From assembly GCF_004522215.1 (NCBI RefSeq), contig NZ_SDLR01000004.1:124001-188000 (forward strand): a stretch of 64,000 nucleotides of DNA, written 5' to 3'. The notes beneath the pieces were generated by a model. The model searched no databases and was not told where the DNA came from. It saw only the letters and a list, made by a program, of their open reading frames with translations. The first letter of the stretch is position 1, and each line of letters begins with the position of its first letter. Of this stretch, positions 7,489 through 14,942 are shown piece by piece. A program made the translations under genes and the position numbers. The stretch comes from Ammoniphilus sp. YIM 78166 (GTDB taxonomy: Bacteria; Bacillota; Bacilli; Aneurinibacillales; RAOX-1).

Positions 7489-7517
7489 AGGAGCAGGAGG
7501 CATTAGGTCTCCTGCTC
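7489..7517. terminator. Hairpin between convergent glycosyltransferase and selD genes
   Basis: GAGCAGGAG and CTCCTGCTC form a 9-bp stem immediately after the plus-strand stop. The flanking T/C-rich tail on the plus strand is weak, so termination may be only partial. It lies between two stop codons. Confidence 0.6.
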
Positions 7518-7530
7518 TTCTCATTTGTGG

Positions 7531-8586
7531 TTAGCCGACGATCTTTAGGCAGCCCACGTGCTCATCCGTGACTCTCCCAATAATACCTGCCGCATCGATA
7601 CCAGCCGCTCGCAACGCCTCTAGGCAAGCCTGAGCTTCTGCCTCTGGCAGACTTACCATAAGGCCTCCTGAAGTCACTGCATCGCAAAGCAGGAACTGTT
7701 CCGATTCGCTTAATTCTCCATAGTCCACACAGTCATTTATCCATTTATGATTCGCTTTCGTTCCTCCAGGAACGATGCCTTGCTCTGCAAGCTCATAGGC
7801 TCTTGGCAGAACAGGAACCTGATCCTTATCGATGACCATGCCTACTCCACTTCCAGAAGCCATTTCCTTTGCATGTCCGAGTAAGCCAAAGCCCGTTATA
7901 TCCGTGCAGGCATGGATAGAATAATTCATAAAGACTTCTGCTGCCTTTTTATTCAGCTCAGCCATCACTTCGGTAACCCTTTGAATCTCTTCTTCATTCA
8001 GCAGGTCTCGCTTGATGGCTGTTGTTAAGATTCCTACACCGATTGGCTTAGTCAGTATAAGGGCATCTCCGGGCTTCGCACCATGGTTTGTCCAGACGCG
8101 ATCCGGTCTTACGATTCCGGTAACCGCCATTCCAAACTTCGGTTCTTGGTCATCAATAGAGTGACCTCCGACAATAAGCGCACCGGCTTCTTGAACTTTC
8201 TCACCGGCTCCTCTAAGAATATCAGCAAGGATGGATGGATCCAGCTTCTTTATCGGAAAGCCTACAATATTTAAGACGGTAAGCGGCTTTCCACCCATGG
8301 CATACACATCGCTCAACGCATTCGCTGCCGCTATTTGACCAAACATGCGAGGATTATCTACAATAGGGGTAAAATAATCAACAGTCTGAACGAGTGCAAT
8401 CTCATCCGTTAATTTATATACTCCAGCATCGTCGGGAACATCCAATCCAACCAATAGATTGGGATCCACTTCAGCAGAGGTAGGTAAATGGCGCAATACT
8501 TGCGCCAGGTCTTCAGGACCTATTTTGCAGCCTCAGCCCGCTTTGCTAGACAGAGACGTTAGTTTAACTTGAGTTTGTTCTGACAT
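7531..8586 (-). CDS. selD: Selenophosphate synthase SelD, itself a selenoprotein (TGA-encoded Sec18)
   Basis: SelD makes selenophosphate from selenide and ATP, feeding SelA and MnmH. The frame from ATG 8584-8586 (351 residues, normal family length) is interrupted only by TGA 8533-8535 at codon 18, inside the active-site motif G-[U/C]-G-C-K-I; Lys21 follows as in the family. The ribosome site (AAGGAGGT) lies just before this ATG, whereas starts after the TGA would lose the catalytic residue. A perfect 8-bp hairpin begins 25 bases after the TGA. The ATP/Mg residues (DDAGVYKL near 50, GGHSIDD, DITGFG) are present. It is therefore read as a selenocysteine codon and not a nonsense mutation. It is divergent from mnmH. 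Confidence 0.95.
8489..8507 (-). promoter_or_regulatory. Candidate bacterial SECIS hairpin of selD
   Basis: On the minus strand TGGCGCAA and TTGCGCCA form a perfect 8-bp stem with the 3-base loop GTA. The loop starts about 34 bases after the TGA Sec codon and begins with G-U, the feature SelB contacts in known bacterial SECIS elements. A small stem (GGTC/GACC) sits between the TGA and this hairpin. Confidence 0.65.
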
Positions 8587-8673
8587 ATCACGACCTCCTT
8601 ATTATCTAAAAGATATCCTTTATCTTATCTTACATGAAAACAGGAACCTAATCCAATTCAGGAGATGCTCAAC

Positions 8674-9744
8674 ATGAAAGAAATCGATATTAACCAAGCC
8701 ATTCATATTCAGAACCCCGTCTTTATCGATGTAAGATCACCGGGGGAATATGAAGAATCTCATATCCCAGGCGCGATCAACATCCCACTATTCAACGATG
8801 AAGAACGAGCCCAAGTGGGGACCACCTATAAGATAAAAGGCCAGGATCCAGCTAAATGGTTAGGCATGGAGTTGGTATCCCCTAAGATCCCGGATCTTAT
8901 GAAAGAAATACGGCAAGCCACTACAGCTGGTCAGAATCCCATCATTTACTGCTGGAGAGGGGGCATGAGGAGCAAGTCGGTTGCCACCTTTGCTGAGATG
9001 TCAGGACTGCCCGTACAGCGTCTCACCGGTGGATTCAAGCAGTACCGCCAATGGATTCTTGATCATTTGAATGAAAGCTTATTACCCGAACGATTCATCG
9101 TCCTTCATGGCATGACTGGCGTAGGAAAAACGTTAGTCCTTGAACAGCTGAAGGATAGGGGCTTCCCCGTTCTTGACTTAGAGAAGTGTGCAGGACACCG
9201 CGGCTCCGTGTTTGGAGGTATCGGTACACCGGTCCATAACCAGAAAACCTTTGAAGCCCTCTTATATCATCAGCTTGTCAACCTAAAAGGCCTTCCATTC
9301 GTCTTTATGGAAGCCGAAAGTCGGCGTATTGGAAAAGCCGTGCAGCCTGAGTTCCTGCTGGAGGCTAAAGCAGGAGGCATACATATCGTATTAGAAACGA
9401 CCGTTCAAATTAGAGCTGAGCGTATTTATCAAGAATATGTAGAACCTTACCTAACCCACGAGCAGTTTAATGCACGGGTGATGGAAGCTATCACACCCAT
9501 CCTCAAACGATTTTTACCTAAGGTCAAGGATGAACTTATCGAATACATCGAACAAGAACAGTATAAAGAGTTGATTGTCCTCTTGTTGGATCATTATTAT
9601 GATCCAAGGTACCAACATAAACTAGAAGAATATGATGGTCCATTTTATCATGTGAGAATAGATTCAGTGGAAGAAGCTGTCGACCACATCGTTAAGATTA
9701 CTCAGCAGCATCAGGAGGGGCAAAAACCGGTGATCCACTCCTAA
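8674..9744 (+). CDS. mnmH: tRNA 2-selenouridine synthase MnmH (SelU/YbbB)
   Basis: This 356-residue protein replaces sulfur by selenium in 2-thiouridine at the wobble position of tRNA(Lys, Glu, Gln), using selenophosphate from SelD. It has an N-terminal rhodanese domain with active-site Cys93 in YCWRGGMRS and a P-loop GMTGVGKT at 146-153 in the C-terminal half. The family length is about 350-370. ATG 8674 is chosen because AGGAG lies nine bases before it; ATG 8665 directly abuts that site. It is divergent from selD (about 87 bases between starts) and convergent with tuf. Confidence 0.94.
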   Translation: MKEIDINQAIHIQNPVFIDVRSPGEYEESHIPGAINIPLFNDEERAQVGTTYKIKGQDPAKWLGMELVSPKIPDLMKEIRQATTAGQNPIIYCWRGGMRSKSVATFAEMSGLPVQRLTGGFKQYRQWILDHLNESLLPERFIVLHGMTGVGKTLVLEQLKDRGFPVLDLEKCAGHRGSVFGGIGTPVHNQKTFEALLYHQLVNLKGLPFVFMEAESRRIGKAVQPEFLLEAKAGGIHIVLETTVQIRAERIYQEYVEPYLTHEQFNARVMEAITPILKRFLPKVKDELIEYIEQEQYKELIVLLLDHYYDPRYQHKLEEYDGPFYHVRIDSVEEAVDHIVKITQQHQEGQKPVIHS

Positions 9745-9754
9745 TACCCAAAAC

Positions 9755-9791
9755 AAAAGGCTTCTCCCAACCAAGTTGAGAGAAGCCTTTT
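9755..9791. terminator. Bidirectional terminator between mnmH and tuf
   Basis: AAAAGGCTTCTC and GAGAAGCCTTTT form a 12-bp stem with an A-run and T-run on opposite sides. It ends the long str-operon transcript on the minus strand and mnmH on the plus strand. Confidence 0.9.
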
Positions 9792-9802
9792 ATATTTATA
9801 GA

Positions 9803-10993
9803 CTAAGCAAGGATTTTAGCAACAACGCCAGCGCCTACAGTACGTCCGCCTTCACGGATAGCGAAGCGAGTTCCTTCTTCCATAGCAATTGTGCTGATTA
9901 GTTCAACGTCAAAAGTAACGTTGTCACCAGGCATAACCATTTCTACGCCTTCAGCTAACTTGATGATTCCAGTTACGTCAGTTGTACGGAAGTAGAACTG
10001 TGGACGATAGTTAGCGAAGAATGGAGTGTGACGTCCACCTTCTTCTTTAGACAAGATGTAAACTTCAGCAGTGAACGTGTTGTGAGGCTTAACAGAACCT
10101 GGCTTAGCCAAACATTGTCCACGCTCGATATCTTCACGAGTTACCCCACGAAGAAGAGCTCCGATGTTGTCTCCAGCTTGAGCTTGGTCAAGAAGCTTAC
10201 GGAACATTTCAACACCAGTTACAGTTGTTTGCTTAGGCTCTTCAGTCAAACCGATGATTTGAACTACGTCACCCACTTTAACGATTCCACGCTCAACACG
10301 ACCAGTAGCAACAGTTCCACGACCTGTGATAGAGAATACGTCCTCTACAGGCATTAAGAAAGGCTTGTCAACGTCGCGCTCAGGAGTTGGGATGTAAGAG
10401 TCAACAGCTTCCATTAATTCATGGATCTTTTGAGCCCACTCACCAGTAGGATTTTCAAGAGCTTCTTTAGCAGAACCCTTAACAACTGGAGTGTCATCAC
10501 CAGGGAACTCATACTCAGAAAGAAGATCACGGATTTCCATTTCAACCAACTCAAGAAGCTCTTCATCGTCAACCATGTCGCACTTGTTCATGAATACTAC
10601 GATGTAAGGAACCCCTACTTGGCGAGAAAGAAGGATGTGCTCACGAGTTTGTGGCATAGGACCGTCAGCAGCAGATACTACTAAGATCGCTCCGTCCATT
10701 TGTGCAGCACCAGTGATCATGTTCTTAACATAGTCAGCGTGTCCAGGGCAGTCAACATGAGCATAGTGACGGTTAGCAGTCTCATACTCAACGTGAGCTG
10801 TAGAGATTGTGATTCCACGCTCTCTTTCTTCAGGAGCAGCGTCAATGCTACCATAATCCATAGCTGTAGCTCCACCAGTTTGAGCCAATACAGTTGTGAT
10901 TGCAGCAGTCAAAGTCGTTTTACCGTGGTCAACGTGACCGATAGTACCGATATTTACGTGTGGCTTATTACGTTCGAATTTAGCTTTTCCCAT
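9803..10993 (-). CDS. tuf: Elongation factor Tu
   Basis: This 396-residue GTPase delivers aminoacyl-tRNA to the ribosome. The GTP-binding motifs are GHVDHGKT (19-26), DCPGHAD near 81 and NKCD near 136; domains 2 and 3 follow in normal form. It is the last gene of rpsL-rpsG-fusA-tuf, about 165 bases after fusA, with a strong terminator 12 bases beyond its stop. In B. subtilis the S10 operon would follow; here the selenium cluster does. A ribosome site (AAGGAGG) lies before ATG 10993. Confidence 0.99.
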   Translation of the reverse strand: MGKAKFERNKPHVNIGTIGHVDHGKTTLTAAITTVLAQTGGATAMDYGSIDAAPEERERGITISTAHVEYETANRHYAHVDCPGHADYVKNMITGAAQMDGAILVVSAADGPMPQTREHILLSRQVGVPYIVVFMNKCDMVDDEELLELVEMEIRDLLSEYEFPGDDTPVVKGSAKEALENPTGEWAQKIHELMEAVDSYIPTPERDVDKPFLMPVEDVFSITGRGTVATGRVERGIVKVGDVVQIIGLTEEPKQTTVTGVEMFRKLLDQAQAGDNIGALLRGVTREDIERGQCLAKPGSVKPHNTFTAEVYILSKEEGGRHTPFFANYRPQFYFRTTDVTGIIKLAEGVEMVMPGDNVTFDVELISTIAMEEGTRFAIREGGRTVGAGVVAKILA

Positions 10994-11062
10994 GAGTTTA
11001 GCCTCCTTAAACTATAACGTCTTTCAACGTGTTTTGTTAGTAAGTATAGAATTTATATAAGG

Positions 11063-11107
11063 AAAGGTATAAAACGGGTGTAGACCCAAAAGCTATTTTA
11101 TACCTTT
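11063..11107 (-). repeat. 12-bp inverted repeat between fusA and tuf
   Basis: AAAGGTATAAAA (11063-11074) and TTTTATACCTTT (11096-11107) are perfect complements around a 21-base loop. It lies in the 165-base fusA-tuf gap. No long U-run follows in the direction of transcription, so an RNA processing or stability hairpin is more likely than a full terminator. Confidence 0.6.
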
Positions 11108-11157
11108 CTTCTTAATAAGGGAAGTCCTAATCTATTAAGATTTTATGAACGAGGATA

Positions 11158-13233
11158 TTATCCTTTGTTCTTCTTAATGATTTCTTCAGAAACGGACTTA
11201 GGAACTTCTTCGTAGTGATCGAAAGTCATGGTGTAGTTACCGCGACCTTGTGTACGGGAACGCAAGTTCGTTGCGTAACCGAACATTTCGGATAGAGGAA
11301 CGAAACCACGGATTACTTGTGCACCAGCACGAGATTCCATACCTTCGATACGTCCACGACGGGAGCTGATATCTCCCATGATGTCTCCCATGTACTCTTC
11401 AGGAACAACAACTTCAACTTTCATCATTGGCTCAAGAAGAACAGGTTTACACTTCTTACCGGCTTCTTTAAGTGCTAGAGACCCAGCTACTTTAAACGCC
11501 ATTTCAGAAGAGTCAACATCGTGATAGCTTCCGTCAACGATCGTAGCACGCACGTCAAGTAGTGGATATCCAGCAAGAACACCATTCTTCATGGATTCTT
11601 CGATACCAGCTTGAACAGCAGGAATGTATTCTCTTGGAACAACCCCACCCACGATTTTGTTAACGAATTCGAATCCTGCACCAGCTTCAAGCGGCTCGAA
11701 CTCCACCCAAACGTGACCAAACTGTCCACGTCCACCGGACTGACGTACGAACTTACCTTCAACCTTAGCAGATCCACGGAAGGTTTCTTTGTAAGCAACC
11801 TGTGGAGCACCTACGTTAGCTTCTACTTTAAACTCACGCTTCATACGGTCAACGATGATGTCAAGGTGAAGCTCACCCATACCAGAGATAATCGTTTGGC
11901 CAGTTTCCTCGTCAGTGAAAGTCTTGAACGTAGGATCTTCTTCAGAAAGCTTCATCAGAGCGATACCCATCTTGTCTTGGTCAGCCTTAGTCTTAGGCTC
12001 GATCGCAACAGAGATAACCGGATCTGGGAACTCCATGGACTCAAGAATAACAGGATTCTTCTCATCACATAAAGTGTCGCCAGTCGTCGTATCTTTTAAA
12101 CCTACTGCAGCTGCAATATCTCCAGCGTAAACTACAGGAATTTCTTCACGGTGATTAGCATGCATCTGAAGAATACGTCCAACACGCTCACGCTTGCCTT
12201 TAGTAGAATTCAATACATAAGAACCAGAGCTTAAAGTTCCGGAATATACACGGAAGAACGTTAGCTTACCTACATAAGGGTCAGTCATGATCTTAAACGC
12301 AAGTGCGGAGAAAGGACCATTGTCATCAGACTCACGAACTACTTCGTCTTCAGAATCAGGTAGAACACCTTTAATTGCAGGTACATCTAAAGGAGATGGC
12401 AAGTAATCGATAACAGCATCAAGCATAGGCTGAACACCCTTGTTCTTGTAAGAAGATCCGCAAAGAACTGGAATGATTTCAACATTACAAGTTGCACGAC
12501 GAAGAACAGTCTTAATCTCTTCTTCAGTCGGCTCGATACCTTCCATATACTTCTCCATTAACGCTTCATCTAATTCAGAAACTCTCTCGATGAGGTTAGT
12601 ACGCCACTCATCAGCTAGATCCTTCAAATCTTCAGGAATCTCACGAGCTTCAGAAGTAGTTCCTAAGTCGTCTGTATAGATGATTGCTTTCATCGTTACT
12701 AGGTCAATCATACCTAGGAACGTGTCTTCAGCACCAATTGGTAGCATGATTGGAACAGCATTAGCCTTTAAACGATCACGCATTTGGTGAACAGCAGACA
12801 AGAAGTCCGCTCCAATGATGTCCATTTTGTTTACATAAGCGATACGTGGTACGCCATACTTATCAGCTTGGCGCCAAACGGTTTCGGATTGAGGCTCAAC
12901 GCCACCTTTAGCGCAGAATACGCCTACCGCTCCGTCAAGTACACGAAGAGAACGTTCTACTTCAACTGTGAAGTCTACGTGTCCAGGTGTATCGATGATG
13001 TTAACTCGATGACCTTTCCACTGAGCTGTTGTAGCAGCGGATGTAATGGTGATTCCGCGCTCTTGCTCTTGCTCCATCCAGTCCATCGTAGCTCCACCTT
13101 CGTGAACTTCCCCGATCTTATGAACGCGGCCAGTATAGAAAAGGATACGCTCAGTCGTGGTGGTTTTACCAGCATCGATGTGTGCCATGATCCCGATATT
13201 ACGAGTCTTTAACAAGGGAAATTCGCGACCCAT
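11158..13233 (-). CDS. fusA: Elongation factor G
   Basis: This 691-residue translocase has the GTPase P-loop [10 protein letters not shown] near residues 17-26, DTPGHVD and NKMD motifs, followed by EF-G domains II-V. It drives ribosome translocation and, with RRF, recycling. ATG 13231-13233 (protein start MGREFPLL) has AAAGGAG about seven bases upstream; a longer frame to 13293 lacks a ribosome site. It lies between rpsG and tuf in the str operon. The fusidic-acid-relevant core looks intact. Confidence 0.98.
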   Translation of the reverse strand: MGREFPLLKTRNIGIMAHIDAGKTTTTERILFYTGRVHKIGEVHEGGATMDWMEQEQERGITITSAATTAQWKGHRVNIIDTPGHVDFTVEVERSLRVLDGAVGVFCAKGGVEPQSETVWRQADKYGVPRIAYVNKMDIIGADFLSAVHQMRDRLKANAVPIMLPIGAEDTFLGMIDLVTMKAIIYTDDLGTTSEAREIPEDLKDLADEWRTNLIERVSELDEALMEKYMEGIEPTEEEIKTVLRRATCNVEIIPVLCGSSYKNKGVQPMLDAVIDYLPSPLDVPAIKGVLPDSEDEVVRESDDNGPFSALAFKIMTDPYVGKLTFFRVYSGTLSSGSYVLNSTKGKRERVGRILQMHANHREEIPVVYAGDIAAAVGLKDTTTGDTLCDEKNPVILESMEFPDPVISVAIEPKTKADQDKMGIALMKLSEEDPTFKTFTDEETGQTIISGMGELHLDIIVDRMKREFKVEANVGAPQVAYKETFRGSAKVEGKFVRQSGGRGQFGHVWVEFEPLEAGAGFEFVNKIVGGVVPREYIPAVQAGIEESMKNGVLAGYPLLDVRATIVDGSYHDVDSSEMAFKVAGSLALKEAGKKCKPVLLEPMMKVEVVVPEEYMGDIMGDISSRRGRIEGMESRAGAQVIRGFVPLSEMFGYATNLRSRTQGRGNYTMTFDHYEEVPKSVSEEIIKKNKG

Positions 13234-13310
13234 GATTTTGACTCCTTTCAAGTATATAGAGTATGTAACGGAAAAGCTTGTCAGCTTTCCCATTACGATT
13301 GTACACCCAA

Positions 13311-13500
13311 ATGCAGTATCTTATCCAGATGCTGCATACTATGGGGATGTGTTGTTTTTGTTAACTTTTCATTGCTAGCTTACGCTAGGCAACGATCTTA
13401 CACCCATCGGTCGGGTATAATCTACTGCCAGCCAAAGCTGGGCAGTAATCTTACACTCATCGGCCGAGTATAATCCTTTGCCATCATAATGATGGCAAAG
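13311..13500 (-). repeat. Array of modular hairpins between rpsG and fusA
   Basis: Two 28-bp units (13395-13422 and 13448-13475) share ATCTTACACYCATCGGYC and the end GTATAATC. Each is self-complementary, and the two copies differ by compensating changes (ACCC/GGGT versus ACTC/GAGT). They alternate with unrelated hairpins: 13372-13392 (TTGCTAGC...GCTAGGCAA), 13423-13447 (TACTGCC...GGCAGTA) and 13476-13500 (a near-perfect 12-bp stem starting three bases after the rpsG stop). A further hairpin at 13311-13337 (ATGCAG...CTGCAT) precedes fusA. No gene fits here. Confidence 0.75.
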
Positions 13501-13503
13501 ATC

Positions 13504-13974
13504 TTACCAACGATAGTGAGCAAACGCTTTGTTAGCTTCAGCCATCTTGTGAGTGTCTTCGCGCTTCTTAACAGAAGCACCAGCGTTGTTAGCTGCATCC
13601 AAGATCTCAGCAGCTAGGCGCTCTTGCATCGTCTTCTCTCCGCGGTTACGGGAATATTGAACCAACCAACGAAGTCCAAGAGCTGTACGTCTTTCAGGTC
13701 TAACTTCCACAGGAACTTGGTAGTTAGCTCCCCCAACACGACGAGCACGAACTTCAAGTACAGGCATGATGTTCTTCATAGCTTCTTCGAATACTTCAAG
13801 AGGCTCACGACCAGTGCGCTCCTTGATTACATCAAATGCACCATAAAGAATTCCTTGTGCGGTTCCTTTCTTTCCGTCAACCATCATACGGTTAACAAGA
13901 CGAGTAACTAGCTTGCTATTGTAAATTGGATCTGGCAGTACGTCTCTACGAGTAACCGGACCTTTACGTGGCAT
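13504..13974 (-). CDS. rpsG: Ribosomal protein S7
   Basis: This 156-residue primary 16S rRNA-binding protein of the small subunit has the exact family length. The N terminus ([16 protein letters not shown]) and the [13 protein letters not shown] segment near residues 78-90 are diagnostic. It is the second gene of the str operon, about 60 bases after rpsL. In E. coli S7 represses its own operon by binding the rpsL-rpsG gap; here the gap downstream of rpsG is the structured one. AAGGAGG lies before ATG 13974. Confidence 0.99.
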   Translation of the reverse strand: MPRKGPVTRRDVLPDPIYNSKLVTRLVNRMMVDGKKGTAQGILYGAFDVIKERTGREPLEVFEEAMKNIMPVLEVRARRVGGANYQVPVEVRPERRTALGLRWLVQYSRNRGEKTMQERLAAEILDAANNAGASVKKREDTHKMAEANKAFAHYRW

Positions 13975-14037
13975 GCTATTTCCCTCCTTTATCCAGTAAA
14001 TTCTTCTTAAATAGCTTGTTTGAACGTTCTAAATTGA

Positions 14038-14460
14038 TTATTTCTTAGCTGGCTTAGGACGCTTCGCGCCATAGCGAGAACGAGCTTGCTTACGGTTAGC
14101 AACCCCAGCAGTATCCAATGCACCACGGATGATTTTGTAACGTACACCCGGAAGATCCTTAACACGGCCTCCACGAACAAGAACAACACTGTGCTCTTGA
14201 AGGTTATGTCCGATACCAGGGATGTAAGCAGTAACCTCAATCCCGTTGGTTAAGCGCACACGAGCATATTTACGAAGAGCGGAGTTAGGCTTCTTTGGAG
14301 TCATAGTACCTACACGAGTGCAAACTCCACGCTTTTGCGGAGAAGCTAAATCGTTGTGCTCCTTCTTCATGCTGTTGTAGCTCTTCAATAGAGCAGGAGC
14401 CTTGGATTTTACCTCTTTTCTTTCGCGACCTTTGCGTACTAACTGATTAATTGTTGGCAT
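14038..14460 (-). CDS. rpsL: Ribosomal protein S12
   Basis: This 140-residue decoding-centre protein starts at ATG 14458-14460 ([13 protein letters not shown]), with GAAGGAGGTG about eight bases upstream; a longer frame has no site. The streptomycin region has the wild-type [11 protein letters not shown] motif near residue 42 and the second loop ([14 protein letters not shown]) near 85-98. It heads rpsL-rpsG-fusA-tuf and follows rplGB after a structured 150-base leader. Confidence 0.99.
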   Translation of the reverse strand: MPTINQLVRKGRERKEVKSKAPALLKSYNSMKKEHNDLASPQKRGVCTRVGTMTPKKPNSALRKYARVRLTNGIEVTAYIPGIGHNLQEHSVVLVRGGRVKDLPGVRYKIIRGALDTAGVANRKQARSRYGAKRPKPAKK

Positions 14461-14542
14461 TTGTCGCACCTCCTTCAAAAAAGTTTAAACGGCTTTCTTT
14501 AAGTCCACAGATCCAGGTGAATCATATATGAGCAAAGTAAAA

Positions 14543-14600
14543 GTTTTTGTACACATCTCACAGCACCTATGGCGGTGCTGTGAGAGGGTGTAGCAAAAAC
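14543..14600 (-). repeat. Long hairpin between rplGB and rpsL
   Basis: TCTCACAGCACC (14556-14567) and GGTGCTGTGAGA (14574-14585) make a perfect 12-bp stem with a 6-base loop. It is extended outward by GTTTTTG-TACAC against GTGTAGCAAAAAC. On the minus strand it is followed by a mixed tract and not a clean U-run, so it may be a partial terminator or an operon-leader structure. Confidence 0.6.
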
Positions 14601-14610
14601 TGAAAAGTAC

Positions 14611-14865
14611 TTACTCATTTATCAAAATCGCGGCTGTTGCGGCTCCGACTTCAATCCCACAAGCTTTACCAAGCTGCCTCATGGAATCCACTACTTCTAC
14701 CGGCACTTCCTTCTCTCTGCAGAGCTGTAGGATCTTACCGGTTACCTTCGGATCCGCGTCCTTGGCGACAAAGACTTCCTTCACCATACCTTGCTCAACG
14801 GCTTTTAACGTTTGTTTCATGCCAATGATCAATTGAGTAGCCTGTTTGACTTTATCATAAGACAT
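14611..14865 (-). CDS. rplGB: L7Ae-type ribosomal protein (RplGB/YbxF)
   Basis: This 84-residue protein of the L7Ae/L30e family binds kink-turn RNA. The start is ATG 14863-14865 (MSYDKVKQA) with GGAGG seven bases upstream. The core EVFVAKDADPKV (about 29-40) and GKACGIEVGAATAAIL (about 66-81) are typical. In B. subtilis YbxF sits at the same place, between rpoC and rpsL, and is a ribosome-associated K-turn binder that is not essential. A consensus promoter lies just upstream. Confidence 0.92.
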   Translation of the reverse strand: MSYDKVKQATQLIIGMKQTLKAVEQGMVKEVFVAKDADPKVTGKILQLCREKEVPVEVVDSMRQLGKACGIEVGAATAAILINE

Positions 14866-14907
14866 CCTACATCCTCCAAAGCACAGGGTTACTTGGCACA
14901 CTAAGAG

Positions 14908-14936
14908 ATAATACCATCTTCGGAAAAGGAAGTCAA
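14908..14936 (-). promoter_or_regulatory. SigA promoter of rplGB-rpsL-rpsG-fusA-tuf
   Basis: On the minus strand TTGACT (14931-14936) and TATTAT (14908-14913) are 17 bases apart. It begins a few bases after the rpoC stop, so it can restart transcription for the str operon. Confidence 0.75.
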
Positions 14937-14942
14937 CACTGA

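Noticed and set aside
8533..8535. TGA in selD as a nonsense mutation or sequencing error
   Set aside because: It falls exactly on the catalytic Sec/Cys position, the upstream start has the best ribosome site, and SelA is encoded nearby. Selenocysteine is the simpler reading.
10028..10357. Open frame on the plus strand antisense to tuf
   Set aside because: It mirrors strongly biased codons of tuf on the other strand, has no ribosome site and no family features. Similar shadows over fusA (12784-13212), rpoB/rpoC and rplA were left out for the same reason.
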